The notes: generated from the sequence alone by a model not told the origin. A stretch of DNA of 64,000 bases from an uncultured Gammaproteobacteria bacterium (GCA_913048385.1 CAJWVZ010000001.1:186001-250000), one strand, 5' to 3'. Counted from the stretch's first letter, positions 36,836 to 46,355 are shown. Numbers and translations are program-made.

Positions 36836-38080
36836 TCACGCAAGTCGAAAATAAATATAAGCCGCCATTAACAAAAAAAGGCAAGTAACGCTAAGTATGC
36901 TCCAGGTTTTTATGAACCAACTCGGTTGTTCGGTTTCGGGGACTTTGTTGCCGAAAATAGCGAAGTGATTTAACAAAGCCAGAAATGGTCCTATCAAAAA
37001 AACGATTATTGAGGTTAAGTCCATAAAGCGGGTAAAGGAGTTCAACAACAAGTAGATAACAAAGACGGCAAAAATAGAAAGGCACAATAAAACTAGTTTG
37101 TATTGATAATGATTGCCCCACTTTATTTTTGGGAAGAACTCTTTGCCAATGGCGATGGCCATCCTCGTCATGCCGTCGTTCACAGCAAGGGCGGTTGAAA
37201 GCATGACCAGTAGCGCGGTGAAAGCGATCGCGTAGAAACTCCAATCTCCAATAAGCGTGGTATAAACGTTAAGTAACTGTCTCGCGAACCCTGCATTATC
37301 GCTGGGCATGGTGGTACCAAGCGGATTAAGGACAGCCGCACCTAAGAAAAGGAAAAAGATAGCAAGTACGCTGCTGATGACATATCCAACATTAAAGTCA
37401 AAGCGAGATTGTTCCTGCGTTATCAACAAATTTGACTCTTGAGCTTTCGCTACAGTCCACAATGACTGAAGAACTGAGGCGTCGGTTGGTGATGGCATGA
37501 ACCCTATCAAGGCGACTATAAAAATCACAGTTGGCGCGTCGAACACTGGGAAAGAGAGGGCTGAAGTGCTCCACTCTAAACGATCAAAGATTAAAAGCAC
37601 GCAAAAAGTAGTTAACAGTGTAAATCCGACGACCAAAATCTTGATAACAAATTCTAGTCTTTTGTATCCTCCAAAAAAAAGAAGAGAGTTGACGATTATT
37701 AATACCGTTATTACTCCGATTACTGGGCTTGCAGAAAGGCCTGTCGTTGCTTGAAGCAGCCCTGATGTAAAGAGAGCAACCGCAGCGATAATAAAGACCA
37801 TGCTGAAGAGCTGACTGATCGAGAATAATATGAAGATAAACCAGCCCCGCTCACGGTAACTAGTAACCAAGTTTTTTCCTGTAATGGTCGCGTACTCTCC
37901 GCCAAATCGAAGGCTGGGATATTTTATGATGCAGGCGATAAGCACTATGAAAGTCATGCTGAGACCGTAACCTGCTCCAGCGCGAGTCGCTTGAACTAAG
38001 TGTGAGACACCAACAGCTACAGCTGCATACAGCAGTCCAGGGCCAAGAGAACTTAAAGAAAATGGCCATGTGGATTTCAA
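36836..38080 (-). CDS. Nramp-related membrane transporter without the DPGN motif
   Basis: About 414 residues, 11 helices. GPGLLYAAVAVGVSHLVQATRAGAGYG occupies the place of Nramp helix 1 but lacks the metal-binding DPGN; helix 6 has GFMPSPTDASVLQSLW in place of the usual MPH region. So it belongs to the LeuT-fold/Nramp superfamily yet probably does not move the classical divalent metals. Start TTG 38080 is supported by AAGGA seven bases upstream. It is divergent from hpaH (220 bases), suggesting a shared control with aromatic catabolism. Confidence 0.6.
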   Translation of the reverse strand: MKSTWPFSLSSLGPGLLYAAVAVGVSHLVQATRAGAGYGLSMTFIVLIACIIKYPSLRFGGEYATITGKNLVTSYRERGWFIFILFSISQLFSMVFIIAAVALFTSGLLQATTGLSASPVIGVITVLIIVNSLLFFGGYKRLEFVIKILVVGFTLLTTFCVLLIFDRLEWSTSALSFPVFDAPTVIFIVALIGFMPSPTDASVLQSLWTVAKAQESNLLITQEQSRFDFNVGYVISSVLAIFFLFLGAAVLNPLGTTMPSDNAGFARQLLNVYTTLIGDWSFYAIAFTALLVMLSTALAVNDGMTRMAIAIGKEFFPKIKWGNHYQYKLVLLCLSIFAVFVIYLLLNSFTRFMDLTSIIVFLIGPFLALLNHFAIFGNKVPETEQPSWFIKTWSILSVTCLFLLMAAYIYFRLA

Positions 38081-38300
38081 ATTTTGATTCCTTACCGGAT
38101 TTGCTATCTGGTCTACCTAGGGAAACTTTTTTTAGGCATGGTAGTCGTGAAAAAAAAGGTGGTCAAGTTATAACCTATCTGTTGAGTATGAGCGAGAGTG
38201 TCGCCAATAACAAAATGCACATTCATTAAAAAACTGCTGTTCACGGATCAAATCGACTCCTATACTGAGATTTCAATTATCAAAGTGATTTAAGTAAAAC

Positions 38301-39107
38301 ATGACATTTTCGAAGCAAGAAGTGTTGGCAATTGTTGCCGAACTTGAACAGGCAGAAGAGACCCGAAATCCAATACCGCATATATCGAAGCGTTTTCCTG
38401 ATATGAATGTCGCTGAAGCTTATGCAATTCAAAGTGCGTGGGTTGCCCTCAAGCGCAAGAAAGGACGCCGGCGTATTGGCTGGAAAATCGGATTAACCTC
38501 GCGGGCAATGCAGCGAGCGGCTGGGATAACAGAACCTGACTATGGTCAGCTTCTTGACAATATGCTTTTTTGGTCGGGGAGCCGACTTAACGCGAGCGAT
38601 TTCATTATTCCTCGAATTGAAACGGAGCTAGCTTTTCAATTGAAATCACCTTTAAAGGGGCCAGATTGTTCTCTGCTAGACGTACTTGCAGCTACAGATT
38701 GGGTGATACCTTCTTTGGAATTAATTGACGCTAGGGTTCAGATCGAAGATCCGGTCACAGGCGAGAAAAGAAAAGTACTTGACACAATTTCAGACAACGC
38801 CGCAAACGCTGCAATAATTTTGGGTGGGACACCCGTCAGGCCAAGCGATGTTGATTTAGCGCGTGTCTCTGCAACGCTGAGTAGGAACGAGGTCGTTGAG
38901 GATAGCGGAGTAGCTGCAGCCGTTTTAGGGCATCCAGCTCAGGGGGTGGCCTGGCTTGCTAATAAAATTTCTCATCATGATGAGCAGTTAGAGGCAGGGA
39001 GCTTGGTTCTTGGTGGGTCTTTTACAAGCGCCATCTTGGCAAGGGCAGGAGATACTTTTTATGCAGATTACGGCGATCTTGGAATTATTACTGTTGGGTT
39101 CGATTAG
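38301..39107 (+). CDS. hpaH: 2-oxo-hept-4-ene-1,7-dioate hydratase
   Basis: Hydrates the dienoate made by HpaG in homoprotocatechuate breakdown. 268 residues, matching HpaH. Family markers: WKIGLTSRAMQRAAGI, EPDYGQLLDNM, RIETELAFQL with acidic metal ligands, and GSFTSAILARAGDTFYADYGDLG at the end. Same operon as hpaI, which begins just after its stop. The related 2-keto-4-pentenoate hydratases (MhpD) are less likely because of the hpa neighbours. Confidence 0.9.
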   Translation: MTFSKQEVLAIVAELEQAEETRNPIPHISKRFPDMNVAEAYAIQSAWVALKRKKGRRRIGWKIGLTSRAMQRAAGITEPDYGQLLDNMLFWSGSRLNASDFIIPRIETELAFQLKSPLKGPDCSLLDVLAATDWVIPSLELIDARVQIEDPVTGEKRKVLDTISDNAANAAIILGGTPVRPSDVDLARVSATLSRNEVVEDSGVAAAVLGHPAQGVAWLANKISHHDEQLEAGSLVLGGSFTSAILARAGDTFYADYGDLGIITVGFD

Positions 39108-39121
39108 AGTTGATTGTGTCA

Positions 39122-39883
39122 ATGAATAAAAAGCTTTACCTGGATGATTCAGATCGAGATCCACTGATAGGCGCATGGGTGGACTTGGCAAGTCCATTGA
39201 TTTGCGAAATGCTTGGGTCTATGGGCTTTGATTGGATTTTGATTGATGCGGAACATGCACCTAACTCGTTACCACAGGTTCTATCTCAACTCCAAGCTAT
39301 CGCTGCATATTCGACTATTCCAGTTGTGAGACTGCCCAATCATGATGCTTCACTGATTAAGAGATACCTTGACATTGGCGCGACAAATCTCCTCATTCCT
39401 TTTGTGGATTGCGCAAAACAAGCAAAAGAAATTGTTAGTGCCACTAGATACCCGCCCCAGGGTATTCGCGGTGTGGGTGCTGGGTTGGCGCGTGTGTCTC
39501 GTTGGGGAACAAATACAAACTATCTTTTAAAGGCTAATCAAGAGATAACGCTTTTGCTTCAAGTTGAAACAAATGTGGCTCTCAATAATGTCGAAGAAAT
39601 CGCTTCGGTCGAGGGTGTAGATGGTATATTTTTTGGGCCAGCTGACATTGCAGCTTCAGTCGGCAAGCTTGGTATGGCGGATGATCCATTCGTCCAGCAG
39701 ATGATTTTAGATGCAATAAACCGACTAACGGATTTGAGTAAACCCACCGGGGTTTTTTCCATAAATAGAGAATTTCTCGAAGCATGTAGTTCCGCGGGTA
39801 GCAGTCTCATCGGTGCAACTTCAGACGTAAATCTAATGGTCTCTGGTGGTAAAACCCTCTTAGCGAGTTACAAAGAAAAATAA
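39122..39883 (+). CDS. hpaI: 4-hydroxy-2-oxo-heptanedioate aldolase
   Basis: Class II aldolase splitting 4-hydroxy-2-oxo-heptane-1,7-dioate to pyruvate and succinate semialdehyde. 253 residues from ATG 39122 (a TTG at 39110 is less likely). Markers: GAWVDLASPLICEMLG, DWILIDAEHAPN, the RVSRWGTNTNY loop, LLQVETNVALNNVEEIA with the metal Glu, and FFGPADIAASVG. Its product would be taken up by the semialdehyde dehydrogenase at 46356-47816. Confidence 0.9.
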   Translation: MNKKLYLDDSDRDPLIGAWVDLASPLICEMLGSMGFDWILIDAEHAPNSLPQVLSQLQAIAAYSTIPVVRLPNHDASLIKRYLDIGATNLLIPFVDCAKQAKEIVSATRYPPQGIRGVGAGLARVSRWGTNTNYLLKANQEITLLLQVETNVALNNVEEIASVEGVDGIFFGPADIAASVGKLGMADDPFVQQMILDAINRLTDLSKPTGVFSINREFLEACSSAGSSLIGATSDVNLMVSGGKTLLASYKEK

Positions 39884-39934
39884 ATTATTGGCGATTTGAT
39901 GTTGTGTGACTATTTTTTAACACGTGACATTTGA

Positions 39935-40909
39935 CTACCGAAGGCTCTGCGCTTTGTTGGCAACGCGCATGAGTCCTAAAAGACGATCTAGTGCCGGCGT
40001 GTTTATGCCAACCATGCGAGCAATCTCTTGGGGAGCCTCCAGCAAGGCCCCTACCTCCAACTGCTTGCCAGACTCGGCGTCTTGAAGCATGGAGGTTTTG
40101 AATGCGCCGAGTTTACGCGTTACCTCATGCCGATCCTCGGCTGTTTGTTTTATAGGGCACCCGATAGCGGAGCCAATCAGAGAAGCCTCGTTCATAACAT
40201 CAGAAGCGAATTGTCTAGTCTCGGGATCATCTAAGATGACGTCGCACGTACTTCGGGTTAGTGCAGACAACGGATTCATTGTCATGTTGCCCCACAATTT
40301 GTACCAAATGTCCTGCCGAATATCTTGCGAGACAGTTACTTCAAATTCCGCGTTCGCGAGCAAAGTTGCAACGTCCTTTACTTTTACCTCGGGCAATTCG
40401 GACGCGGAGCCAATGATAAGACCATTTCCCATAACATGTCGAACTACCCCTGGTTGCTCCATGTAGCAAGACGCATGAATAACACCACCGAGCACTTGGC
40501 CGCTTGGTAAAAAGTTTACGCAACTGTCCTGAGGGTCAACTGAAACCAGTGTAGTTGAGGTCACGCTTTGTGAAACTTTTTCAAGAAACCACCAAGGAAC
40601 CCCGTTCATTGCCGGCAGAATCGATGTGTTAAGAGATATAAGGGCTTTTGCCTCAGACGCCGCTGTCGGCAAGTCTTGAGCCTTGACGGCAAATATTACT
40701 AAGTCTTGAGGTCCAAAATCTTCTGCGTTATCGCTGACCGGAATACGGTTACAGCTATTTTTTTCAGTTCCCTTTATCGTTATTCCATTTTTTGAAACGC
40801 ATGTCCTCGCCTGGCTACGTGCAAGTAAGCTGACCCTAGCATTCGTTTCGGACAATCGTCCGGCGATCCATAGGCCAATGGCTCCAGCTCCGACTATGGT
40901 AACTTTCAT
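39935..40909 (-). CDS. Ketopantoate-reductase-like dehydrogenase in the hpa operon
   Basis: PanE/ApbA family NADPH-dependent 2-oxoacid reductase, 324 residues: GAGAIGLWIAGRL at the start, VIFAVKAQDLP, then KLWGNMTMNPLSALT with the catalytic Lys. It overlaps hpaG by 4 bases (ATGA), so it belongs to that operon. True ketopantoate reductases are not part of this pathway; a role on a branched or 2-oxo acid side product is possible. This is inference. Confidence 0.75.
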   Translation of the reverse strand: MKVTIVGAGAIGLWIAGRLSETNARVSLLARSQARTCVSKNGITIKGTEKNSCNRIPVSDNAEDFGPQDLVIFAVKAQDLPTAASEAKALISLNTSILPAMNGVPWWFLEKVSQSVTSTTLVSVDPQDSCVNFLPSGQVLGGVIHASCYMEQPGVVRHVMGNGLIIGSASELPEVKVKDVATLLANAEFEVTVSQDIRQDIWYKLWGNMTMNPLSALTRSTCDVILDDPETRQFASDVMNEASLIGSAIGCPIKQTAEDRHEVTRKLGAFKTSMLQDAESGKQLEVGALLEAPQEIARMVGINTPALDRLLGLMRVANKAQSLR

Positions 40910-41811
40910 CTATTCGATCTCTTCAAGTTTGCATCGTTATAATTTTTCCTGAGAGTTTCCGGGACTCGGCCGTCATTTCCGAGCGCAACCCGCCTCACTT
41001 CTTCAGAATCGCTAGGTTGATGACCCACGTTACAGATAGGGTCAGGAGAAGAGGTAATTGAAACGCTAAGTCTGCCAATTCCGGTGATTTCAACCTCGAT
41101 TTCATCGCCTACTTCCACCGACCGAGAATGGCAGGGTGTCCCTGTTAGAATAATGTCGCCCGGAAGCAACGTGATGTGCCGTGATAGGTCCGCGATCATA
41201 TAATCAGGCCCCCAAATTAACTCTTCGCCGATATCAGCTTCCTGAACAAGCAGACCATTTCTAAAAGTGCGTATTGACTGTTTTCTTGGATCTACCCCAG
41301 AGACGATACCGGGTCCGATTGGGCAGAAACCATCGTTGCCTTTCACACGGAGCATTGAACCAGAGTCAGTATCGCGAAAATCATGCAACCCCATATCCAG
41401 CGCGGGAGAAAATCCCGCGATGCAGTGCCAAGCCTCCTCAGGAGTGACATTTCGAGTTTTTTTGCCAATAATTGCTGCAAACTCGCCCTCGTAATTTAAA
41501 TACATGCAATTTTCAGGTTTTTTTACCTCTCCGAGGTGATGATTAAGTGCTGTCGTTGGTTTCATAAAGTAAGTCGGGTTTTCTGTAGGTTGAGGCTTGT
41601 TTCGGGACTCTATTCCTCGCGAAGTATATGTCAAATGAGGGCAAATAATTTTTGTCGGGACACAGGGTGGTAAATGGGTGACATCAGCTTCCGCTATTTT
41701 TCTTCCATCGGATAAGGATATTACCCCATGGGATAATATCGAACCCCACTGCTCTTTCCCTTCTATGAGCACGCGCCTTTTCTCTATCCTTGGGCCCTCA
41801 AGCACAGACAT
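40906..41811 (-). CDS. hpaG: FAH-family isomerase/decarboxylase of homoprotocatechuate pathway
   Basis: 301 residues, single fumarylacetoacetase-type domain after a short N-terminal part. Metal ligands in YLNYEGEFAAIIG (EGE) and the LDMGLHDFRD acidic stretch; ILTGTPCHSRSVEVGDEIEVEI at the end. In E. coli HpaG is a two-repeat enzyme (about 429 residues) doing decarboxylation and isomerisation; here only one domain is visible, so either a homodimer does both, or a second unit lies elsewhere. Gap of 2 bases to hpaD. Confidence 0.85.
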   Translation of the reverse strand: MSVLEGPRIEKRRVLIEGKEQWGSILSHGVISLSDGRKIAEADVTHLPPCVPTKIICPHLTYTSRGIESRNKPQPTENPTYFMKPTTALNHHLGEVKKPENCMYLNYEGEFAAIIGKKTRNVTPEEAWHCIAGFSPALDMGLHDFRDTDSGSMLRVKGNDGFCPIGPGIVSGVDPRKQSIRTFRNGLLVQEADIGEELIWGPDYMIADLSRHITLLPGDIILTGTPCHSRSVEVGDEIEVEITGIGRLSVSITSSPDPICNVGHQPSDSEEVRRVALGNDGRVPETLRKNYNDANLKRSNR

Positions 41812-41813
41812 AT

Positions 41814-42677
41814 TTATACCTCAAACCAAATGTGAATATTTCCAGTGCCGTGAGCGTTTTCATATTCTGAGAGGGCGGTGCCGTGGGCTGTGCATTTTTC
41901 ACCGCCGAGCGCGCCGATCATCTGAAGGTAATGTGCGCCGCATGCCTCCCAAGGAGCTTTTTTATATTCTGAGTCAAAGTCGTGTAATATTTTGGCGTGC
42001 TCTCCCTGACAAAGTTGCTCAATAGCCCGATAATCGCTCGCTCTATTTTTGTCAGATGAAATATTGTCCGGATGATACAGTCGAGGATTCTTTGGCTTGT
42101 CATTGATGTTTCTAAATTTATGACTCAATGCGCCAGACGCAAGGAGAACTGCAGAACAACCGCTTCGTCTAATGGCTTCACCAATGACCTGACCCATCTC
42201 CAAAAAATTCGCGGTTGATGCCGTTTGACAAGACCCTACAGAAACTACTTTCTCGTTAGTTACCAGAGCATTTACGATATTAATCGTTGCATAGTGCCGG
42301 GCCATAGTTGGTGCATCAATCGCTTTAGCTATTACCCCGAACTCAACTGCTACCTCCTCGCAGACAGCAGCAAAATGCGGAGAGCCCTGGTAATCATATT
42401 GTTGGCCATGGAGGTACCAAGGCATTTCATCTGAAACATAAGTTCCACTATACTCTTGTCCAGCATCTACTAAGTGGCAACCGGTCGTAAACCAATGAGT
42501 ATCGAGTACAATAATTAAGTCGGGTTGTGCATCTTTAATTTTAGCTTTTACTCTTGCGAAACCTTGGATTAAATCTGAGTCCCTTCCATTGCCCGCTTTC
42601 ATCCTAAACTCTTGCGTTTGAAATAACCCCGGATGATGAGAAACTAAAGCTGCGCCAACAATTTTTCCTTGAGTCAC
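41814..42677 (-). CDS. hpaD: 3,4-dihydroxyphenylacetate 2,3-dioxygenase
   Basis: Extradiol ring-cleaving enzyme of the LigB class (287 residues; E. coli HpaD has 283). Markers: GAALVSHHPGLFQTQEFRMK at the start, VLDTHWFTTG with the iron His, GCSAVLLASGALSHKF and WEACGAHYLQMIGAL. It opens homoprotocatechuate to 5-carboxymethyl-2-hydroxymuconate semialdehyde. Start GTG 42677. Not the vicinal-chelate type used by some Gram-positives. Confidence 0.9.
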   Translation of the reverse strand: MTQGKIVGAALVSHHPGLFQTQEFRMKAGNGRDSDLIQGFARVKAKIKDAQPDLIIVLDTHWFTTGCHLVDAGQEYSGTYVSDEMPWYLHGQQYDYQGSPHFAAVCEEVAVEFGVIAKAIDAPTMARHYATINIVNALVTNEKVVSVGSCQTASTANFLEMGQVIGEAIRRSGCSAVLLASGALSHKFRNINDKPKNPRLYHPDNISSDKNRASDYRAIEQLCQGEHAKILHDFDSEYKKAPWEACGAHYLQMIGALGGEKCTAHGTALSEYENAHGTGNIHIWFEV

Positions 42678-42689
42678 TCTATTTAACCC

Positions 42690-44153
42690 CTATCGTTGAG
42701 CAAAGCTTGGATTGAATATAGTCTTTGGAAGTATGACATCTTTGACATCGCAAAAAAAATCAAAACTCCAGTTACCGCCCTCGCGACCAATGCCTGAGTT
42801 TTTGCATCCTCCGAAAGGGGCAGCCAGATCTCTAATTCCAAAAGAGTTTACCCAAATGAATCCTGTTTTTACCTGATTGGCAACCGTAAGCGCTCGTTTT
42901 GTTTCACCAAAACATACGCCGCCTAATCCGTACTTTGTGTTGTTGGCGAGAAGTATCGCCTCCTCATCAGATTGAAATGATTGAATGACTAAGACAGGGC
43001 CAAAAACCTCTTCTTGGACGATTTCATCATTTTGATTGACATTACTTAGCATGGTGGGAGTGTAGAACAGGGCGCCAGCATCGTGTTCCACGCCACCCCA
43101 GAGAACTTCTGCTCCTTGAGCAATCGCTCTATTAACGTACCCTTTTACCTTTTCGAGTTGTTTGGCGTTAATGAGCGGTCCTACTTCAGTGCTTTCGTTT
43201 TGGGGGTTTCCTACCTTTAAATTTAAGGAGTATGCTTTCATTCTTTCGACAAATTGATCGTAAATATTTTTGTGTACTAGAAATCGTGTGCCAGCTAAAC
43301 ATACCTGTGTCGCGTTTCTGTACATCAGTGCTCCGGTCCTTGCTGCTAAATCGATATCGGCGTCGTCTAGTACAATAAAGGGAGATTTTCCGCCGAGCTC
43401 TAGACTACAAGGGGTAAGATTCTCAGCAGCGGATTTTGAAATTTCTTGAGCAGTCGAAACAGACCCGGTGAATGATATCCTCCGTATTCGTGGGTCAGAG
43501 GTTAATAATGATCCAGTCGCAGCCCCGTTGCCGTGAACCATGTTAAGCACGCCAGGGGGCAGACCAGCTGCATCTGCTGCCTCAGCTAGAAGAGCGCTTG
43601 ATAAAGGTGCTAATTCGGGAGGTTTAATTATACAAGTATTACCGGATGCCAGGGCGGGACCTAACTTCCACGTAGTGAGCATAAGTGGAGCGTTCCATGG
43701 CGTAATAATGGCGCACACTCCGGCCGGGTCATATTTCAAATAATGAGATGCTTGCGGTGTTTCAATAGTGCTGTCTTGCAGATTCAGTGCTGCCTCAGCA
43801 AACCAAGTGATGTTGAGCATCGATCTTGGGAGAATTCCATGTTTCAAACGAGAAAGTAAGATTCCAGCATCGCATGATTCAACTTCGCAAATAGCGTCTT
43901 TTCTCTTCCCGATCTCATCCGCGAAGCGCTTAAGGTATGGTAATCTTCCGTGTGCGCCCAGGCTTGACCAAAATGGGAACGCTTCATGTGCAGCGATTAC
44001 CGCAGCGTTTACATTTTCAGCCGACCCGCAAGATATTTCAGCCAAATTTTTGCCATCGGTTGGAGAGAAGACTTTAAAATAACTTTTTCCTTCAACCCAA
44101 AGACCGCCGATGTAATGAGAGTCGTTTAAAGCATGTCCCTGTATATTGGGCAT
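42690..44153 (-). CDS. hpaE: 5-carboxymethyl-2-hydroxymuconate semialdehyde dehydrogenase
   Basis: Aldehyde dehydrogenase family member, 487 residues from ATG 44153 (AAAGGA seven bases upstream). Catalytic Cys in NATQVCLAGTRF, Glu in LELGGKSPF, NAD binding in SFTGSVSTAQEIS. The context between sulfatase and hpaD and the oxidised substrate expected from HpaD support the hpaE call; sequence alone would also allow other semialdehydes. Confidence 0.85.
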   Translation of the reverse strand: MPNIQGHALNDSHYIGGLWVEGKSYFKVFSPTDGKNLAEISCGSAENVNAAVIAAHEAFPFWSSLGAHGRLPYLKRFADEIGKRKDAICEVESCDAGILLSRLKHGILPRSMLNITWFAEAALNLQDSTIETPQASHYLKYDPAGVCAIITPWNAPLMLTTWKLGPALASGNTCIIKPPELAPLSSALLAEAADAAGLPPGVLNMVHGNGAATGSLLTSDPRIRRISFTGSVSTAQEISKSAAENLTPCSLELGGKSPFIVLDDADIDLAARTGALMYRNATQVCLAGTRFLVHKNIYDQFVERMKAYSLNLKVGNPQNESTEVGPLINAKQLEKVKGYVNRAIAQGAEVLWGGVEHDAGALFYTPTMLSNVNQNDEIVQEEVFGPVLVIQSFQSDEEAILLANNTKYGLGGVCFGETKRALTVANQVKTGFIWVNSFGIRDLAAPFGGCKNSGIGREGGNWSFDFFCDVKDVILPKTIFNPSFAQR

Positions 44154-44200
44154 CTGTTTTTCCTTTCTAATTTCCAAAAAAGCGCAGGGCGAACTAAGCC

Positions 44201-45907
44201 TCATTCGAGGTGCTTAAAACTCTCTAACTGATCTTGATATCGGGCGTACCCTACTTCGCTTTCCAGCAGAATAACGTTATTAGCGTCCGCATATGTAGAA
44301 AAAGTTTCTTTCATCTCGCTAACCTTAGCTGGGTAAACTGCGCTGAGATCATCGATTTCTCCTGGATCTGTTTGCACGTCAAACAGTTGCCATTTTCGAC
44401 TCTCCCAATCCCAATGAAGCTTCCATTTCCCGCTCCAGGTCGCTTTATTCCCATAAGTTTCCATCGAAAGAGTGCTTCGAAATTCAGTTTTCGGTTTTTG
44501 ATCGAGCAGTTCTCGGACAGCTGAGAAGCCCTGCATAGCTTCTCGATCATAGGCCGAAATTTTACCTATATCCAACAGGGTTGGAGCAATATCTAAAATC
44601 GAGAACAGAGTATTAATTTTGAGATTTTTTGGAATGATTTTTGGGAATGAAAAAATAGCCGGGACTCTGACGCCGCCTTCCCCTAGAAAGCTTTTGTATT
44701 CATTTAAAATTCCTGCGCTGACATGGGCCCATCCTCGACTCAATGTAACATAAGAATTTACTTTTCCCATATTTTGATATGATTGATCAAAAGTTTTTGG
44801 TAACCAATCCTTGTTGTCCGCAAGACCGTATTCTATATCGTTACCTTCAGGACCGTTGTCCGAAAGAAAAACAATAAGAGTGTTTTCATATTTTCCGGAA
44901 GATTTCAGATAAGCTATTAGCCGTCCAATCTCATTATCTAAGTAAGCAATCATTGCAGCATATAATTCCATCTTGCGTGACTCTCTCGCTTTACTTTCTT
45001 CAGAAAGATCAGACCATGATCCCAAGGCATCTGGAAAGGGTGGCGCCGCTGCCGTTTGCGAAATTAAGCCAAGTTTTCGAGCTGATTCGATGCGCTGAGC
45101 ACGGATCTTTTCCCAGCCGTCATCATAGACGCCGGAGAATTTATTCTGCCAATCTTCTGGAACCTGAAGTGGCCAGTGCGGGGCAGTAAAAGCAAGATAT
45201 CCAAAAAAAGGATCTGTATTTGCATCTTCTTTTTTATCGTCAAGGTAGCTTATGAGCTTATTGACGTAAAACTGAGTGGAGTAAAAGTCGCTGGGAAGGT
45301 TTTCGATTTGAATTCCGTCTTCGAAATAATTGGCAATCGGCGCTGAAGATGTTTGTCCCGCTGCGTCAGAAAAATGGCTAGCTCCACCATCCGCGAGATA
45401 GAAGGCTTTCTTAAATCCGCGGGCGTGGGGGTTAGCGTCCGGTGAATTGCCTTGGTGCCATTTTCCGGCCATTAGAGTGTGATAACCAGCAGATGCAAAT
45501 CCCTCAACAAAAGAATTGACCTGATCTGGCCAAACACCGCTGTAGCCCGGTTGTCCATTTAGCACGGGTAGTCGCTGGGCAGCAACAGGGTTGAAGCCAT
45601 ACCCAACGGAGTGGCTATCCAAGCCACTTAATAGCATAGCTCGGGATGGCGCACAGGTGGCATTTGAGTAGAACCGAGTCGCCATGGCTCCTGAGCGAGC
45701 TAGGGAATCTATATTTGGGGTAGGTATTTCACTTCCGTAAATACCCAAGTCGGAGAATCCAAGATCATCGGCAAGTATTATAAGAACGTTTGGTCTCTCT
45801 ACTCCAAGTTGATGGGTAATGTTTTGTTCAGAGCAGCCTACTGTCAAAGCAGAAACCATTAAAGAGCACGGAATCAGAGCAACTAGTTTCCTTGAATTTT
45901 TTGTCAT
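44201..45907 (-). CDS. Lipoprotein arylsulfatase, formylglycine type
   Basis: Sulfatase of about 568 residues from ATG 45907. It begins with a lipoprotein signal whose lipobox ends LTVGC (Cys25), so it is anchored to a membrane facing the periplasm or outside. The active-site motif CAPSRAMLLSG (Cys85 to be turned into formylglycine) and metal ligands ADDLGFSD are present, as is LSDNGPEG. It is the first gene of the operon leading into hpaE-hpaD-hpaG. The maturase (formylglycine-generating enzyme) is not in the window. It probably frees phenolic sulfate esters; the exact one is unknown. Confidence 0.85.
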   Translation of the reverse strand: MTKNSRKLVALIPCSLMVSALTVGCSEQNITHQLGVERPNVLIILADDLGFSDLGIYGSEIPTPNIDSLARSGAMATRFYSNATCAPSRAMLLSGLDSHSVGYGFNPVAAQRLPVLNGQPGYSGVWPDQVNSFVEGFASAGYHTLMAGKWHQGNSPDANPHARGFKKAFYLADGGASHFSDAAGQTSSAPIANYFEDGIQIENLPSDFYSTQFYVNKLISYLDDKKEDANTDPFFGYLAFTAPHWPLQVPEDWQNKFSGVYDDGWEKIRAQRIESARKLGLISQTAAAPPFPDALGSWSDLSEESKARESRKMELYAAMIAYLDNEIGRLIAYLKSSGKYENTLIVFLSDNGPEGNDIEYGLADNKDWLPKTFDQSYQNMGKVNSYVTLSRGWAHVSAGILNEYKSFLGEGGVRVPAIFSFPKIIPKNLKINTLFSILDIAPTLLDIGKISAYDREAMQGFSAVRELLDQKPKTEFRSTLSMETYGNKATWSGKWKLHWDWESRKWQLFDVQTDPGEIDDLSAVYPAKVSEMKETFSTYADANNVILLESEVGYARYQDQLESFKHLE

Positions 45908-46005
45908 GTGTGGTGTCGCCAAATTTTTATTGGTGATGGATAATCATTAATATTATTGTAATTTGCACGTAGAGTTTGACTGAATTCAAGCGTTGATTAA
46001 GAGCT

Positions 46006-46308
46006 TCATTCACTGACGACGCAACTTGTTCGGATGACTACTTCAGTTTCATCGTCTCCTAATTCTGCCAACGCATCTAAATATTTTGGATCATTTTTAA
46101 ATGAGATTGCTTTTTCAAAAGTTTCGAACTCGACAACCACTGCAGAGTGCATTTTGGTTGCTCCAATTTGCGTTCTAGCTACCTTCCCTAAGACTATTGT
46201 TTTTGCTTCACCGCTTTCAACAAGTGCCTCCCATTTTTTAACGTATCGTGAAAAGCGTTCAGGGTCTAAAATTTTTTCGACATGGTTTATCCAGTAGCCT
46301 TTTGCCAT
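46006..46308 (-). CDS. DUF1330 protein
   Basis: 100 residues, alpha-beta ferredoxin-like family of unknown role. It reads KGYWINHVEKILDPERFSRYVKKW, then VVVEFETFEKAISFKNDPKYL. It follows the semialdehyde dehydrogenase by 47 bases on the same strand, so it may belong to that operon. Start ATG 46308 with AAAGGTAG upstream. Confidence 0.75.
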   Translation of the reverse strand: MAKGYWINHVEKILDPERFSRYVKKWEALVESGEAKTIVLGKVARTQIGATKMHSAVVVEFETFEKAISFKNDPKYLDALAELGDDETEVVIRTSCVVSE

Positions 46309-46355
46309 CTTTCTACCTTTTGTAATCTTAGAAAAACGATAAGATTTCGATTATC

